DNA of 64,000 nucleotides from Rostratula benghalensis (lineage: Eukaryota; Chordata; Aves; Charadriiformes; Rostratulidae): the NCBI GenBank assembly GCA_013399305.1, contig VXAI01000140.1, positions 1,508,755 to 1,572,754 of the forward strand, read 5' to 3'. The position numbers and the translations under genes were made by a program. This document shows positions 11,951 to 24,765 of this stretch, piece after piece. The notes under the pieces were generated by a model. It was not told the DNA's origin and made no database searches. It saw only the letters and a program-made list of their open reading frames with translations. Each line of letters begins with the position of its first letter. The first letter of the stretch is position 1.

Positions 11951-14900
11951 TATAGAGGGGTTGAGCGAGCAGACTCACTCTTACCCTAATCCCTCAAATC
12001 CTCACAAATCAGAGGTCTGCAGATTAATCACAAGGGGCAAGAGCTGCCAAAGCAGCAGGGACAAGGGGAGGAAGGATGAAGGGAGAGGCAGAGAACCTGT
12101 GGAGAAAGCTGAAGTTGAGAAATCGAGGAGCTGCTGGCAGAATCCAGCCTGCACAGCCAACGAAGAGGAGCCCTATCTGCCTCCCCACCTACATGAGCAC
12201 AGCACATTCTTTACCATCCCCTTATTTTTATTTTCTTGCTAAACATGGACTGCCAGCTCTCCTGTGGTTTTATCACAAGTTTTTTCACCTTTGGTGTTCT
12301 GCTTAGAACCCCAGTTTCCAAAGATGCCTAATTATATTGGGAATTGCAGTAAGTTTCTATGTTTTGTACTTGCAGAATAAACTTAAGCGACACATCTTGG
12401 GGCATCTTTAAAAAGGAATTAAAAAAAAAAGAAAGAGTAACTTGAAAGAATCCAATTTCTATTTTTAATTTATGAATTTCAATGTAATCACATTATTCTA
12501 AGGCAAGCCTGGATGAATTCCTGAATAACTGAGCCAACAATGCTGTTTATAGCTTTACTCCATGAGGGTATTTTAAAAGAAAAAGTTGTTTTGTGCACAA
12601 CAAAACATGCTGCAATAGCTGTGAGCCCCACACACAACCCTCAGAGCTCCAGCTTCTTGTGTCTCCCTCCCACAGGACCCACAGTCCCTGCATCATTCCC
12701 AGCTTGTACGATGGGGATATTTGGCAGGAGGCAGGGATCCAGAACCACGTGGGCTCAGCCACCAGCCAGCCTGTCCCCCTCTAGCATATAGTAAGATAGA
12801 AACCAACTTTCCTCCACAGGGGCACTCCACCCTCTTTCACATTATCCATTTCACAGTAACCAGTACCGGTTCCTCACACATGCTCATGGCATGTCTGGAA
12901 CCTGCACTTTCCTGCTGCTTTTTGCCAATGCTATGACTATGTCAAACTTTTGATGTCCAAGGCCAGCCTGCTCTAGTTGAGGGTGACTTGCTGCTAACAC
13001 ATAACAAAGGAGAAAATGAGCATTGACTGGTGCAGGCAAAGCTTTATGTCAAGCCCCTTATCAGCACTGCCTCCCACCAGGAGAGTCAGAGATACACAAT
13101 AAACACACACATGCAGATAAATGATTTTCTGTCAGTGTGGCAGGCATGTCACCAAAAGCAACAACCAGGAGACAAGTCCTAGCTAATGAGCTTTTAAAGC
13201 AAAGCTGTTTCTGTGATCAGCTGAATGTTATTAAATCCTCCTTCAGCTTTGACAAATAAACACTATGACACAAACAGCATGACAGAAAAAGATAACATCA
13301 AAACTACATGTGGGCTGTTTGTTGAGAAAGAGAAAGGGAGAGGGGAAAGCAAAGGTGGGGAAGCAAAGAAGGGCTAGCAATGAAGATAATTTAAAATTAA
13401 TATGGGGAATGTTATTCTAACACAGTATTTCTCACATTGGGGACCTCTGTGTTGCAGTTTCTTGAAGTTACATCTGGCTTATGTCAAAAAACCTTTTCAA
13501 CTCCCAAACTGTATGCCTTGGCTTTGATGTGTGAGCTGGATTGGGCTACCTCTGTGCAGCAAAACTGCCAAAGCTTCCAGAAGGGCTACTGCTGCCAGGG
13601 CTCAGCTGAGACAAGGCGCTGCATCTGCACAGTCCATTTCCACCCTAATCCTCTCTTCTACCTCAATTTCCTATTGGGTCAACCCATTTTTTCCCTCATT
13701 TTCTTCTAGTTTTCACTAGCCATCTCCCCTGGTCTCTGAAGGCAAAGCAAGAGGAGGAGCCAAGCAGACATGCCCACTGGTAGAGTGTGCCTCATCCACA
13801 GCATCCCCTCTCCTGGGACTCCTTTCCTAAACCCGAGCTGTGGTCTCTCAAGAGAACTCCTCCCTTTTTCTGTTGGTGGAAAAAGAGAGGAGATGATGCA
13901 GTCTGAAAGCTCTTTTCAATTAGGAAACAGGAGCTACAGGAGGGGTTGCTGAAATACCCTATAAATAGGGCAGGGCTGTGAAGGATATTGTCCATCCCAC
14001 AGCATTGCTCTGGCACAAGCCCAGTGACTGGTAAGAGGAAGAAGGCTGTTGAGGAAAGCATATGAAAGTGAGCTTATGGACTTGCATGAGCTCTCCAGGC
14101 TACCCAGTTCTGAAATCCTTCCACACTTTTCTCTCTAAAACAACCCCAACAGCCTGCTCTGTAATCTCTGCTTGCAATGTTGTGAGCACCAGAACAGTGC
14201 TGCTGGGCTTCAACTGGAAGGACAGTCTTAGTACCTCTGCAGTTTCAGCCTCTGATTCCAATGGAAAGGAACTGAATCATAAAAAAAAAAATAGGTTGAA
14301 ATCAGCAACTCACGGGGCCAGATAATTAAAATGTTCAGTGGTCCATACCACATATTTTGTGCACATAAAACACACCCAAAGGCATACAAACTGTACTCAA
14401 AATTAGTGAAACATTCCTGAAAATCCCAAATATGTTGTCAAGCAGCCTTCAATAGCCAGTAATTTCAAGCACAAAGGAAGTGTTCTGATGTTTGGGCAAA
14501 CTCTCAACATTTATTAAGTTAAGCCATTACCAGCAAGGTTCAGTCTGGTACTTCGGTAAGCTTCTACTTTTTGTCAGTGTGAAAGAGCAGGGTCTCACAC
14601 ACCTCTCAATCTTATTCTCCAGTAGATTCTTCTTGACCATATGAAACTGCCTCCTGCCATGCAGGCAAACTCAGGCGACAACAATTAGCAGAGGTGCTGC
14701 AGAAGATGATGACATTGCACAGTTTCAAAAATACCAATACATTTCTGTGAAACGTGGAACAAACCAGACAATTTTATAAACACTGTTATTTTCAAAGCCC
14801 TCTCCTCCAACCTAAAAGATAGTTACTGTCAATTCTGTGTAATATAAGAAAGTGTATAACCATTTATAAATCCAGTGTCATCCTCCCAAAGGGTGAAGGC

Positions 14901-17027
14901 AGGGGGAGCAAACTCAAAAAAACCTACCAAACCTATACCAGAATTTTTCAGCCAGTTCTTGAAGGGGGACACACCAAACACCAAAACATGAGAGAGACTG
15001 AATACTGCTGCCTGTGCTTTTCCTTGTTGCCACAAACATCTCTCCTGACTCTTCAAAAACAAATTATTACATTATTTCAAGGGCCTACCCCCTCCAGATG
15101 CTTTATGTGGCCCATCCGCTTTCTCCTTTCTTCAGTAGCACCTCACCTCAGCAAGTTACTTTCCTGTAAGATCCTAAGAGCTGATCATGACATATTAAGC
15201 CTGATGTAAATTATGGAACAGATTATACTTATGAATCAAAATATGTTCCTAGAACCAAGCCCTCAATGTTGTTTTGTAAAAGCAAAATTAGAACCAGACC
15301 CACCACTATTCCACACCTGCAGCCCCAGGAGTGGCGTTGTTCTTTGCCTGACAACATTTTTGCTATCTGCCCATGATGAGAACTGCTTGCCTCTGCCACA
15401 GGCTGCTTAGGGGGCACGAGAGCCAAGCAGGAGCTCAATCAGCTCCAACAGCACTTAGGGCAGCTCAGCTTGTAAGGACAGTCCCTCTTCTTCACTGGTA
15501 CCCAGGCTGAACACTCAGATAGGGAGAGGAAAAAGTAATAATTAATAACTCAAAGAGGAAGAGCTACCTTTAGGCAGCCAGTTCCTTCATCCAGTGCCTC
15601 TGCACCAACATCATGGCTTGTGAAGATGAAGCATTGCTCCACTTTATGCAACGAATGTCACCAAAACCATACATCATCTAGGCACAGCCAGAGGCCAGCA
15701 GGATACAGCTGCTGACAGGCCCGATAAAAAAGGAACAGACTGGGAAAAGCTGTTGATTCCCCCACACCACAGGAAACCTCAACTGACAGTTTGTGGAAGG
15801 CTGGTTCTTCTCCTGTACCATAGCTCAGCACCACAAAGGGAGGAGACAAATTAGAGAGCATACTCCAGACTACAGCTCACATCCCCACCATCACCTTGAA
15901 ATTAATCTCGGCCCTCCAGTTAAAAAGCGATGCTCCCATCACGCTCCTGCCCAGGGATGGGGTTCAGAAAACCCAGCATGTGCCAAACAAGAAAGTTCAA
16001 AGCCCTGGAAACACCAGGCAGCCTTCATTCAGCCACCTGCTGGCAGTGTTCATTGAGAGCAGATGAGAAAAAAAAGCAGATTCCCACAGGTCTTCCCATG
16101 AACATCTTCAATTTATCAGCATGCACAATGGTTACTGCTGAAAAGCTACAGAAAGCCTGCTAAGCTTGGAAAATGAACAAAATCCCACCTTCACTAGGAA
16201 ACAGATTCTCTAGCACTGGGATAGCTGTTCAAACTCAATTTCGCATGTACACATTCGTGCCATATTCCTTAAATCCATGATTCATGCTATTTCTTTCACC
16301 AAATGTTGCCTTATTCACTGCTCACAACAGGGATGCACAGATAAAGAGCCTCTCCACCTTTTCATCACGCAGTTCCTGGCCTTAGCTCTTTGGCTTCTTA
16401 TTAAAAATGAAAAATAAAAAAAGAGAATTGAATGCAGATTTATTTTTGTCATCATTTTCTGGGACATCCAACACTGCACCTCAGAACTTACCAAAATTTA
16501 ACTTTGTGGGATCCCTGGAAAAAGGAAGGACATTGTATTCCCCAAAAGAATTGCCAGTTTCCACTAATTTTGCGTGGTCTGTTTAAATCATCTAGGGCCT
16601 TACTTGATAGGGATTAAGCATGAAACAATCTTTTGCTTTGTTTTCCAAAGCAGACTTTTTTTTTCCACTTCAAGTGCAACGAGGGGTGCCCAGCACTGCT
16701 GCCAGTCAGTCCCCACGGCCCAGGCGCCCACTACTTGGAGCAAGACATCGCATCTTGCTTCAGTGCTCTACTAAGCCTCAGCCAGGAACTTTGGAGATGA
16801 GGATGAGCCACATTTAACCACAGAATGAGGTAGGCTTTTCTGTTCACTTCCTACACCTGCTTTAACTAACTCCCTCCAACTTCTCTATCAATGAAACAGC
16901 TTCATCACTACTCAGTCCCCACACTCTCCCTAACAACTGTCTGCGTAACAAGATGGCAATGCCATCAGAAAACAGTTTGCTGTTGCCTTATTAAAGACTG
17001 TATCATATGCTTAAAAACGTATTCACT

Positions 17028-17132
17028 AGAATCATAGAATGGTTTGGATTGGAAGGGACCTTAATGATCATGGAGTTGCAACCCCCTGCCATGGGCAGGG
17101 ACACCTCCCACCAGACCTGGTTGCTCAAATCC
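17028..17132 (-). mobile_element. CR1 LINE 3' tail, about 105 bp
   Basis: AGAATCATAGAATGGTTTGG, then TTGGAAGGGACCTTAATGATC, CCATGGGCAGGGACACCTCC and GGTTGCTCAAAT: a textbook reverse-complement CR1 3' end that breaks off at about 17132. It is a severely 5'-truncated insertion. Confidence 0.95.
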
Positions 17133-18567
17133 TAATTTTGACTGTAGCATTTGCAACCCATTGTGATTTCTTTACTTCACCAACAAACTGAGAATCCCCA
17201 GGAGCACCATTAACAAACCCCACTGGTCCCAGGCAGTGGTCAGGACATCAGAGCCACAACATGTCCCTGTCACTCCAGTCAGCAAGGGAGCTGGTGGTGA
17301 CAAGCAGGGCTGGCACTGGGCAATGAAGAAGCCACCAAGGGGAACACATAGCAAGGAATGGCAAAACAGGGGACTCAACTACTGCTTTATTGATGGCATA
17401 TCCCTGAAAAAAGGCTGGACAGGCTGCTGCTGTGGACAACAAGGGTTCCTTTTTACCCCCTCTTCCTCTGCTTCTGTCGGCTCTTCTCTTACTGTTAAAG
17501 TCCTTCCTCTGTTCCACATACTGTACCTTCCCTCTCTGTTTAAACACTTTTTCATAAACCTGCAACAGAAGTGGTGAAATCACAAGCAAGGCAAGGCACC
17601 TTCTTTCAGCTTTGATACAAAAAGATCTTTGAAGAAGAATTCTGTCGGGCTGTCAGAAACAGGAAAATTTTGATGCCTCAGAAGTGCATAATTCAAGTAA
17701 GTGCTCACAGGACTAGCAGAAAGTACCTCCTTGACATCAGTGCAGAAGCTCTTTTCAAATTGACATTTCAAAGCCTGGAAATGCAAGAGCATGTCAGTGA
17801 AATGAAGGTAAACATCTTTACAACACATTTTTTCCCTTGTTCTACACGAGAACACAGACTTTCCTCCCCCACTCAAAATAAAAAGTGGGAAGAAAAAAAA
17901 AAAAAAAGGCTGAAAGCTCATTTTAGTTCTGGAATTGCTCAGTAATTCCACTAAATATAGCAAAATTCCAAATCATCATCTTTTGTAACCTCCTGGCCCA
18001 CATGATGCAGATGGCTGGCCATACAGAGCCACCTTGTCTTGACATGCCTCTTGAAAAGCATCAGAATCAGACCTGTCCAGAGTGGGGTTCCCAGAATGGA
18101 GCAGTAAATAACTTAAATTGGCATTAAAGTAGGACCTGCTGATCTGCTGTGTGTATTGACAGTCCTGTATCCATCCATCAGATTGCTCTTTCTAAATGGT
18201 TAGTGCAGCTCATCTCCAACATTTTAAAACTTACTATAATTTAATGTTATCCACACCTCCTATCCTACATTTCCCACAGTAACATACTCAGGCTCCTGCA
18301 CATGACATCTCCCATGATTTCTTCTAATTGAGGGACCACTCCAGTAGCTGACTTGGAAAGCAATCTTGTGGGCCAGAAGGCATACCAAAATCATAGAAGA
18401 CCACAAGAATAAGGGCTTCAAAGAATGTAAAGAACTCAACTTTCAGTTCAACAGTATCTTAAGGTTTGTTAAGCAAGTCAGTTTCAGTACACGTCCACAG
18501 CACTATCACACCATCTTCCAAGCTCTACCATGGTTTTTGATGACTGATCTCTTGTACTATCTCAGTA

Positions 18568-19000
18568 CATGGAGCTACTGGAGAGAGTTCAGAAAAAGGC
18601 CACAAAAACGCTTAAGGGAGCGGATCACCTCTCACAGGAGGAAAAGCTGAGAGTGCTGGGACTGTTTGGCCTGGAGGAGAGAAGGCTCAGGCAGATTTTA
18701 CAGACATATATGAATACCTGAAGGGAGGGTGCAAAGAAGAGCGAGCCAGGACAAGAGGCAGAAGGGACAAAGCAAAACAGGAGGTTCCCTCTGAAAACAA
18801 GGAAACACTTTTTCACCATGAGGGTGACTGAGCACTGGCACAATTGCCCAGAGAGTTTGTAGCATCTCCTACCTTGGAGATCATCAAAAGCCACCTGGAC
18901 ACAGTCCTGGGAAACCACCTTTAGGTGGCCCTGCTTAAGAGGAGGGGTCAGACCCGCTGACCTCCAGAGATCTCTTCCAACCTCAACTATCCCATGAGCC
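18568..19000 (+). mobile_element. CR1 LINE fragment, divergent
   Basis: The plus-strand copy runs from the ACTGGAGAGAGTTCAGAAAAA block through GCTGAGAGTGCTGGGACTGT, GAGGGTGACTGAGCACTGGC and TTGCCCAGAGAG to ATCTCTTCCAACCTCAACTATCC. It covers the ORF2 end and 3' tail and is frame-broken. Confidence 0.9.
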
Positions 19001-20463
19001 AAAACAAACATGTCATTACCCTTAATGAACTGAAAAGTTCAGAAAAGAAATCATAACTTCCAAAGAAGTCTTTACAACATCTGTACAGTAAGGTAAGACC
19101 ACATCCCTCTCCTCCACCTTCTCAAAAAAGCTGAAAAGCATACAAACTTATTAATGTTTTGTACTTATTGAGTCCAATGTCCATCAAAAAATAAAGTAAG
19201 AGGAAATACTTGTTTGACTTGCTTCCAAGAAAGCAATTAGATGAAACAAGTGTGTTGAATAAAGCATTTTACTGGCAGGATGACTAAGAGATCAAGAACA
19301 TTTATTGATCTACAGTCTTGGAACCAAACAGCTCAAATCATATCAACTACCTAAGCTTTAAAATTAACTCTGTTCTCTGCCCAGACCTCAGGGCCACTCA
19401 GCCTCTTCCAAAGTACTTTTGTGGGTTCTTATTGAACATGAATTAATCAGCAAAAGATTTTTCTGAGTCTCAGGCAAATCTGACAGTTTATCCAAGAGTT
19501 GCTTCTACTGCCTGGTGACCAAAAGGGAGGGCACTCATGGGAGGACACATCCTGGAAATCTATGGCCCAGCTGAAAAAAACTGAAACCCAAATAGCTAAT
19601 CTAGTGACAGAAAATCCTTTAGCCTCAGTGAAAGGTTGCTGCTGGAGCCTACAGCATCATGCCCATCACACCATAGGCAGAAACCCATCATTTCACAACG
19701 CCCTGCTAGACTTTTGTTAGAGCTTCTGTTTCTGAACATATTCTGAGTCTCAGTAAACCAGTCATTGATGGCCAAATACCTTGCTTTTACCAAGCTTTCA
19801 GGGTTAGGGGGCTTGCATAAGCATTGAATTTACTGTTCTGTATTATCTTTTCTCTCTCTGTTCTACAGAAATTAAACAGAACGACCATAGAAACATGGCA
19901 AACCACAAGATACCATATATCAGCATATACCTTGCTGCCTAAATACACATCATGCTGTAAATTCAAGGTAACCTGAGCTAGTTTATCCTTCAGGGGAAGA
20001 GTAACAGTGCAACTGGCTTTGCTGAAGAGCACGAACATGGAACAGGAGCAGTTATCTTGGCAAAGGTGTCAGACTAAGTTCATACCCTTGTTTATTCACT
20101 AGGCCACAGCTTCGGGTTTCCATACCCCAAAGCAGATTTTAGGATGCACACACTAGAGTAGGTATTTGGTTGTGCAGTCACTTTCAGTCAGCAAAAAGTC
20201 TTTAGACAAACCAGCTTAGAATAGCTTCATTCTCAAGTTAAAACACAAAATACAGCAAATATGCATGACTGAAAAAGAGGAGTACCAGTAAAAAAAACCC
20301 AGAAGTCTCTCTTGAGTAGGGAAGGAAACTGCCCATCACATTTACTAAACATTAAAGTTCTTCAACATACAATTATTTCAAGACATCTTCTCTATTGTGG
20401 GTAACCACTCTCCACCACCCCACAGTTCTTGGAAGTATCATTTTGAGTTACATGAACACATTG

Positions 20464-20501
<38 letters not shown>
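20464..20501 (+). repeat. (A)38 homopolymer
   Basis: Thirty-eight A in a row. The preceding sequence is not a recognised gene copy, so I do not call a retrocopy. Confidence 0.95.
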
Positions 20502-20502
<1 letters not shown>

Positions 20503-22004
20503 CAGCTTAGACCATCAGAAGTTTTTAAAGAATTATTGAAAGGCTGAGTTCCATCCAAAACTTCCCCTCTGGACAAGACCACTTGCCAAAAGCCAGCCCC
20601 AGCCCAGGGTAAGACAAAACTGCTGTGAGAAGAGGGAATGAGCAAGTGTGGCTGAGTTACCCTGACAAGGACCTACTCCTGGGAAGGGAGGAAACCAACA
20701 CACACTCCTTCTCCCCCCAAACCTGCCTAGTGGTGAGGACATTTCTTCTCTCCAACTTATTTCTGTTGCCCTTCTAAAGCTTCTGGGGAGATGAGGGACA
20801 TGCCTACCCCAGAGGGCACAAGGCAAAAATCCAACACCATCAGTGTTCAAAGATCTTCACTTGCTTGCTGGATGCATGATATGCACTCCCCACCTCCCCT
20901 GGCAACAACAACTGACTGCTAAGATTGACAAAAGATTTTACTCTTTAATAAGAGTAAAGTAATATATTTTATTTTATGTGTATTTAATATATTTATATTT
21001 TAAAAAATAAGTCAACAATACAATACCATAAAAGGCAATGTCATACCAGACACTGCAAAAGTTTAGAAACACTTGCCATTTATTTCAAACTCGGTGTAAA
21101 TGGAAAAATGTTGCAGGGTTTTTTAAGCTTCATTTTCTACAGAAATCAAGCCACACACCCAGACTGTCTCACCTTTCCCTCTGCCACAGACCCAAAGGAG
21201 ATTCCACAGAAGCCAATTGCATCTTGCTGTCAGAGCAGCAAAATTCACAGTCTAGACAAACTGAACACCATTTAACAACGAGACAGTAATCTCATAAGGC
21301 TTTCAGCCTTCTCACTGCAGGAAGAAAAGTGAGCTCACAGAAGAGAGGGCTACTCTGCTTGCAAATTTTTAGATGTCAAAAAATCCAACTGCCTGCAAGA
21401 CAAGCTTTATGAAAGCCCAAATACTGGACAGACATCACTTGGTAGCCTGAGGAAAGGGATGCTCCACATCATTAGCCATAAAAGACAAATTCACAGGCTT
21501 CCTTACAGTGTTTGTGGAAGTAAAATGTTAAAATTAATACAAATATACACTACTGGCTGAAAGAGCCTGCATTTATTCTTTTTGATTTGTAGTATTCTCT
21601 AGTTGTGAAATAGCCTCTTATTCTGACTGTATCTTCCTAGTGCAGTGATGTCACATTCTTTATTACTTTTATTATTGTGTTTAATACATTTCTACTAGTG
21701 AAGCAGATTCTCTTTTCTAATTAGGCCTAGTAATTAATAACTAAAATCGAACTGATGATACAGTTCTGCTGAACAAATAACCAAAGCTGAAATCAGATTT
21801 AAGTGTATCCATAAAGCAGTGTTGACATGAACACCAGCTTGTTCTGAAATTTATGGCGAAACTGAGTTAATAAAAAAAAAAGAAAGAAAAATAATTAAGA
21901 CATTTCTCATTTATTTGTCTGCTGCCCGCAATCTGGAAACCAGCCCCTCAAACACCTGACGCTGCTTGTTACTGAAGTTGTAACTTATTAAGCAATCAAC
22001 TAAC

Positions 22005-22062
22005 CTTAGAGGATTTTCTTCGGCTTCTTCTTGTCCAAACCACCACTAGTTTATCTGGCTGC
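22005..22062 (-). CDS. EHBP1: EHBP1 coding exon 3, residues 35-54
   Basis: This 58-bp exon is too short for an ORF scan. On the minus strand a pyrimidine-rich acceptor (CTTCCTTATCTTCAACAG) precedes a single G that completes Trp35. It is followed by 19 codons reading QPDKLVVVWTRRSRRKSSK. It ends AAG|GTTAGT, with the donor at 22004-22003. GTTAGT is a less common donor than GTAAGT. The sequence forms beta-strand-like KLVVVW and a strongly basic RRSRRK stretch in the C2-like domain, which in C2 families often faces membrane lipids (inference). The exon enters in phase 2 and leaves in phase 0, so skipping it would shift the frame. Confidence 0.95.
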
Positions 22063-23000
22063 CTGTTGAAGATAAGGAAGAAACAGCTTAATTTACAAGA
22101 TCAATATGTAAACAGTTTATATTAAAGCTCTTGCAACACATAATGACATCCTTAGAGGAGACATTATCTCTTAAAAATAGCTCATCTGAAAACTTTAGCA
22201 CCAGCCCTCAGCAAATACCCTCTCAGCACCAGCCATTTAACAGGAAAAATAAGGTTGTATTTTTAGAAAAAGGCTATCTCCCAAGCTGCACACCACTGTC
22301 CTCCTCCCCTCACCTCCAGGCATCTCCTCAGAGCAAGCCATGCTCCCCAGCGGGAACTCTTCCAGGGGCAGAGAACAGGGTCCAGCCTCTTTAAAGACAC
22401 TTTGGAAACAATCTGGGACCCCAGCTAAACATCAATGTAATCTTTTGCTTGAATACCAGAGCACACTTATTTAAATGGTACTGATAAGTAACAGAAAACA
22501 CGGACAATTTCACTTCTTTACTCCCCAAAAATATTTTTTTCCCCCCAACTTGAATACTTCAAACAAGAGAATCAAGTCCCATATTACTCCTCAGAATCAG
22601 ACCACAAACAGGTAAATCAGCACATCCTCAACGTTCACGCAGGACAAGCATGTCAAAATCCAGCACAGCTCACCAGGCAATTGTTTATTTGCTATTTCTA
22701 ATGAATGTGGATGGAAACCCTTAATAACAGATACCTCCAGTACAAATTGTGGTCTCAAGATATACTTCCCATCGTATGACCACACCTCTGGTCCCACTTC
22801 CAAACCCATGACCCCTCTTTCTGGAGCCTCCCGACCCTCCATTCCGGCTTTGTTTCCCAGCTGATGATCCAGCTCCCATCAGCAACTCCCTGGCTGCAAA
22901 TCCACCTGGAAACCATTTCCAATGGAGTTCACATCTCCACAACACATTAAAAAAATTCATTAAAATATTTACCAAAAAAAGATCCACACAAGTAGTCTGA

Positions 23001-23056
23001 ATAATAATAATAATAATAACAATAACAACAACAATAATAATAATAATAATAAAAAA
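23001..23056 (+). repeat. AAT/AAC trinucleotide microsatellite
   Basis: A 56-base tract of ATA/ATAAC triplets with an AAC-rich centre between pure AAT arms. Confidence 0.95.
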
Positions 23057-24417
23057 GCAGTGTTCACACTGCTTTATTTCATCACAGGGAGACTGCATAT
23101 ACTTCATAACTAACTTTTAAAATGAAAATCCAACTGCTTTAATAGTCTGAGGGCTCATGTTAAGCACCAAAGTATTGGCCACTGTATTAGATACCTTCCC
23201 ATGGAGCTGTTCTTCATTTCTGCAGGCTACAATAAAGCTAGTTCATCACCTTCCATTTACATTGAAACAGCACCAACTAAAGTTCTTCTGAAAAACTGAG
23301 TTAAAGTTTCCTAGAAAGGAAAAGAGGACATCACCTTTTATTTGCCATTCTATATTGCACCTTACTCCTTTAGTAGACCCCTTAATTTCCAAGCTGGAAT
23401 AAACTGAAAGTGAAATAATAATTTTAAATGGTGCAAATGCACTCCTGTGGCTTGTTTAGATAACCTGAATGGTAGGTTGGCTCTACTGCAAGACCTTGGT
23501 TGGTGACAAGGCCTTCCCGTTGGACTTGGGAAGCGCTTTGCTCACTTAGTGGGGTGGTGTGTTTGATCCTCCTCTGCTGGGCGCCCCCTCAGTCACTTTG
23601 ATGAGAGCTGTGCTAGTGCCACAACAATTAGAAAGCAACCACCAAGCAATTTCCTTGAAGCAAAGCCACCCAAACCCGTGCCTACAATAAACAATTCTTT
23701 TTTTTTTCTGGAGTTACTGCACTTTGCACTTCAAAGCTGACCTACTCTCATTTCAGAAAGTAGCTTGCGAACAAAATTTAATTTCACTTGGACTCATTCA
23801 ATCCTGAGCTTGCCTCTGAGCACAACAAAATGTCAAAAGCAAGGAAAGGTGGGGAAGAGAAAAGTTAAAAGTAAAAGGCATTTCTGCAGTACCAGTGGCT
23901 GCCAAACCTCCCTCCAGGGGCAGGACCCCAGCTCTCCCAGGCGTCACACAAATGGAAGCATCAGTAGGAAAAGTCAGGCCAAGGCCTACAAAATTAAGGG
24001 GAAGAGCACAACCCCATTCTGCCACCAGCTCTCCACCTCTGCTCCCTCTCCCCTAAAGGTATGTGTGCTCAGCAGCATCTCTGGTCCCTGTTTCTTCATG
24101 CCAGTGGTTCCAGCCACTGTATCAGTAGTGGCCTTGGCTTGCTCAGGTGTACAAGAACACCAACTATCACAAACATGTGAGAGACAAAAAAAATACTCTT
24201 CACGGCATACTTAGTACACCATGAAAATAATGAGTTCTAAGACATGGATATCAAGAGTACATTTCCATTAGAAAATTCCACTACGTTCATTAGAAGAGCA
24301 CTCAGTCTCCAAAGATTCTGTGAGGGAGGCTAAGAAGATCTTGCCCAGGTCCCTTCCTTTCCTGCAGCTCGAGGTCAGATAATGGTGTTACTCCTTTACC
24401 CCTCTAGATCTGTCCTC

Positions 24418-24765
24418 ATCTTGTCTTACATATCTGGAGAAGAGAATGCTCAGGGGAGACCTTAGAGTCCCGTCCTGTCTCTAAGGGTCTCCAGGAAAGC
24501 TGGGGAGGGACTCTTGATCAGGGAGGGGAGCTACAGGACACAAGGAATGGCTTTATGCTGAAAGAAGGGAGATTGAGATGAGATCTCAGGAAGGAATTCT
24601 TTGCTGTGAGGGTGGTGAGACCCTGGCCCAGTTTGCCCAGAGAAACTGTGACTGCCCCATCTCTGGAGTTGTTCAAGGCCAGGTTGGACAGGGCTTTGAG
24701 GAATCTGGTCTGGTGGGAGGTGTCCCTGCCCAAGGGCAGGTTTTTTAAGGTCCCTTCCATCTTGG
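24418..24765 (+). mobile_element. CR1 LINE fragment, 3' end
   Basis: It shows CTCCAGGAAAGCTGGGGAGG, GGGTGGTGAGACCCTGGCCC, TTCAAGGCCAGGTTGGACAG and AAGGTCCCTTCCAT in order, the standard plus-strand CR1 3' region. The final short repeats are missing. The 116-codon minus-strand frame here is antisense CR1. Confidence 0.94.

Larger units (their letters stand above)
9946..22004 (-). other. EHBP1 intron 3 (12.1 kb)
   Basis: It is bounded by a GTTAGT donor at 22004 and a TTAG acceptor at 9946. It contains CR1 pieces at 11113-11783 (-), 11860-11950 (-), 17028-17132 (-) and 18568-19000 (+), and a 38-base A run at 20464-20501. The remaining stretches (9946-11112, 11951-17027, 17133-18567, 19001-22004) show no supported exon or RNA gene. 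Frames of 60-130 codons here lack gene-like features. Confidence 0.85.
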
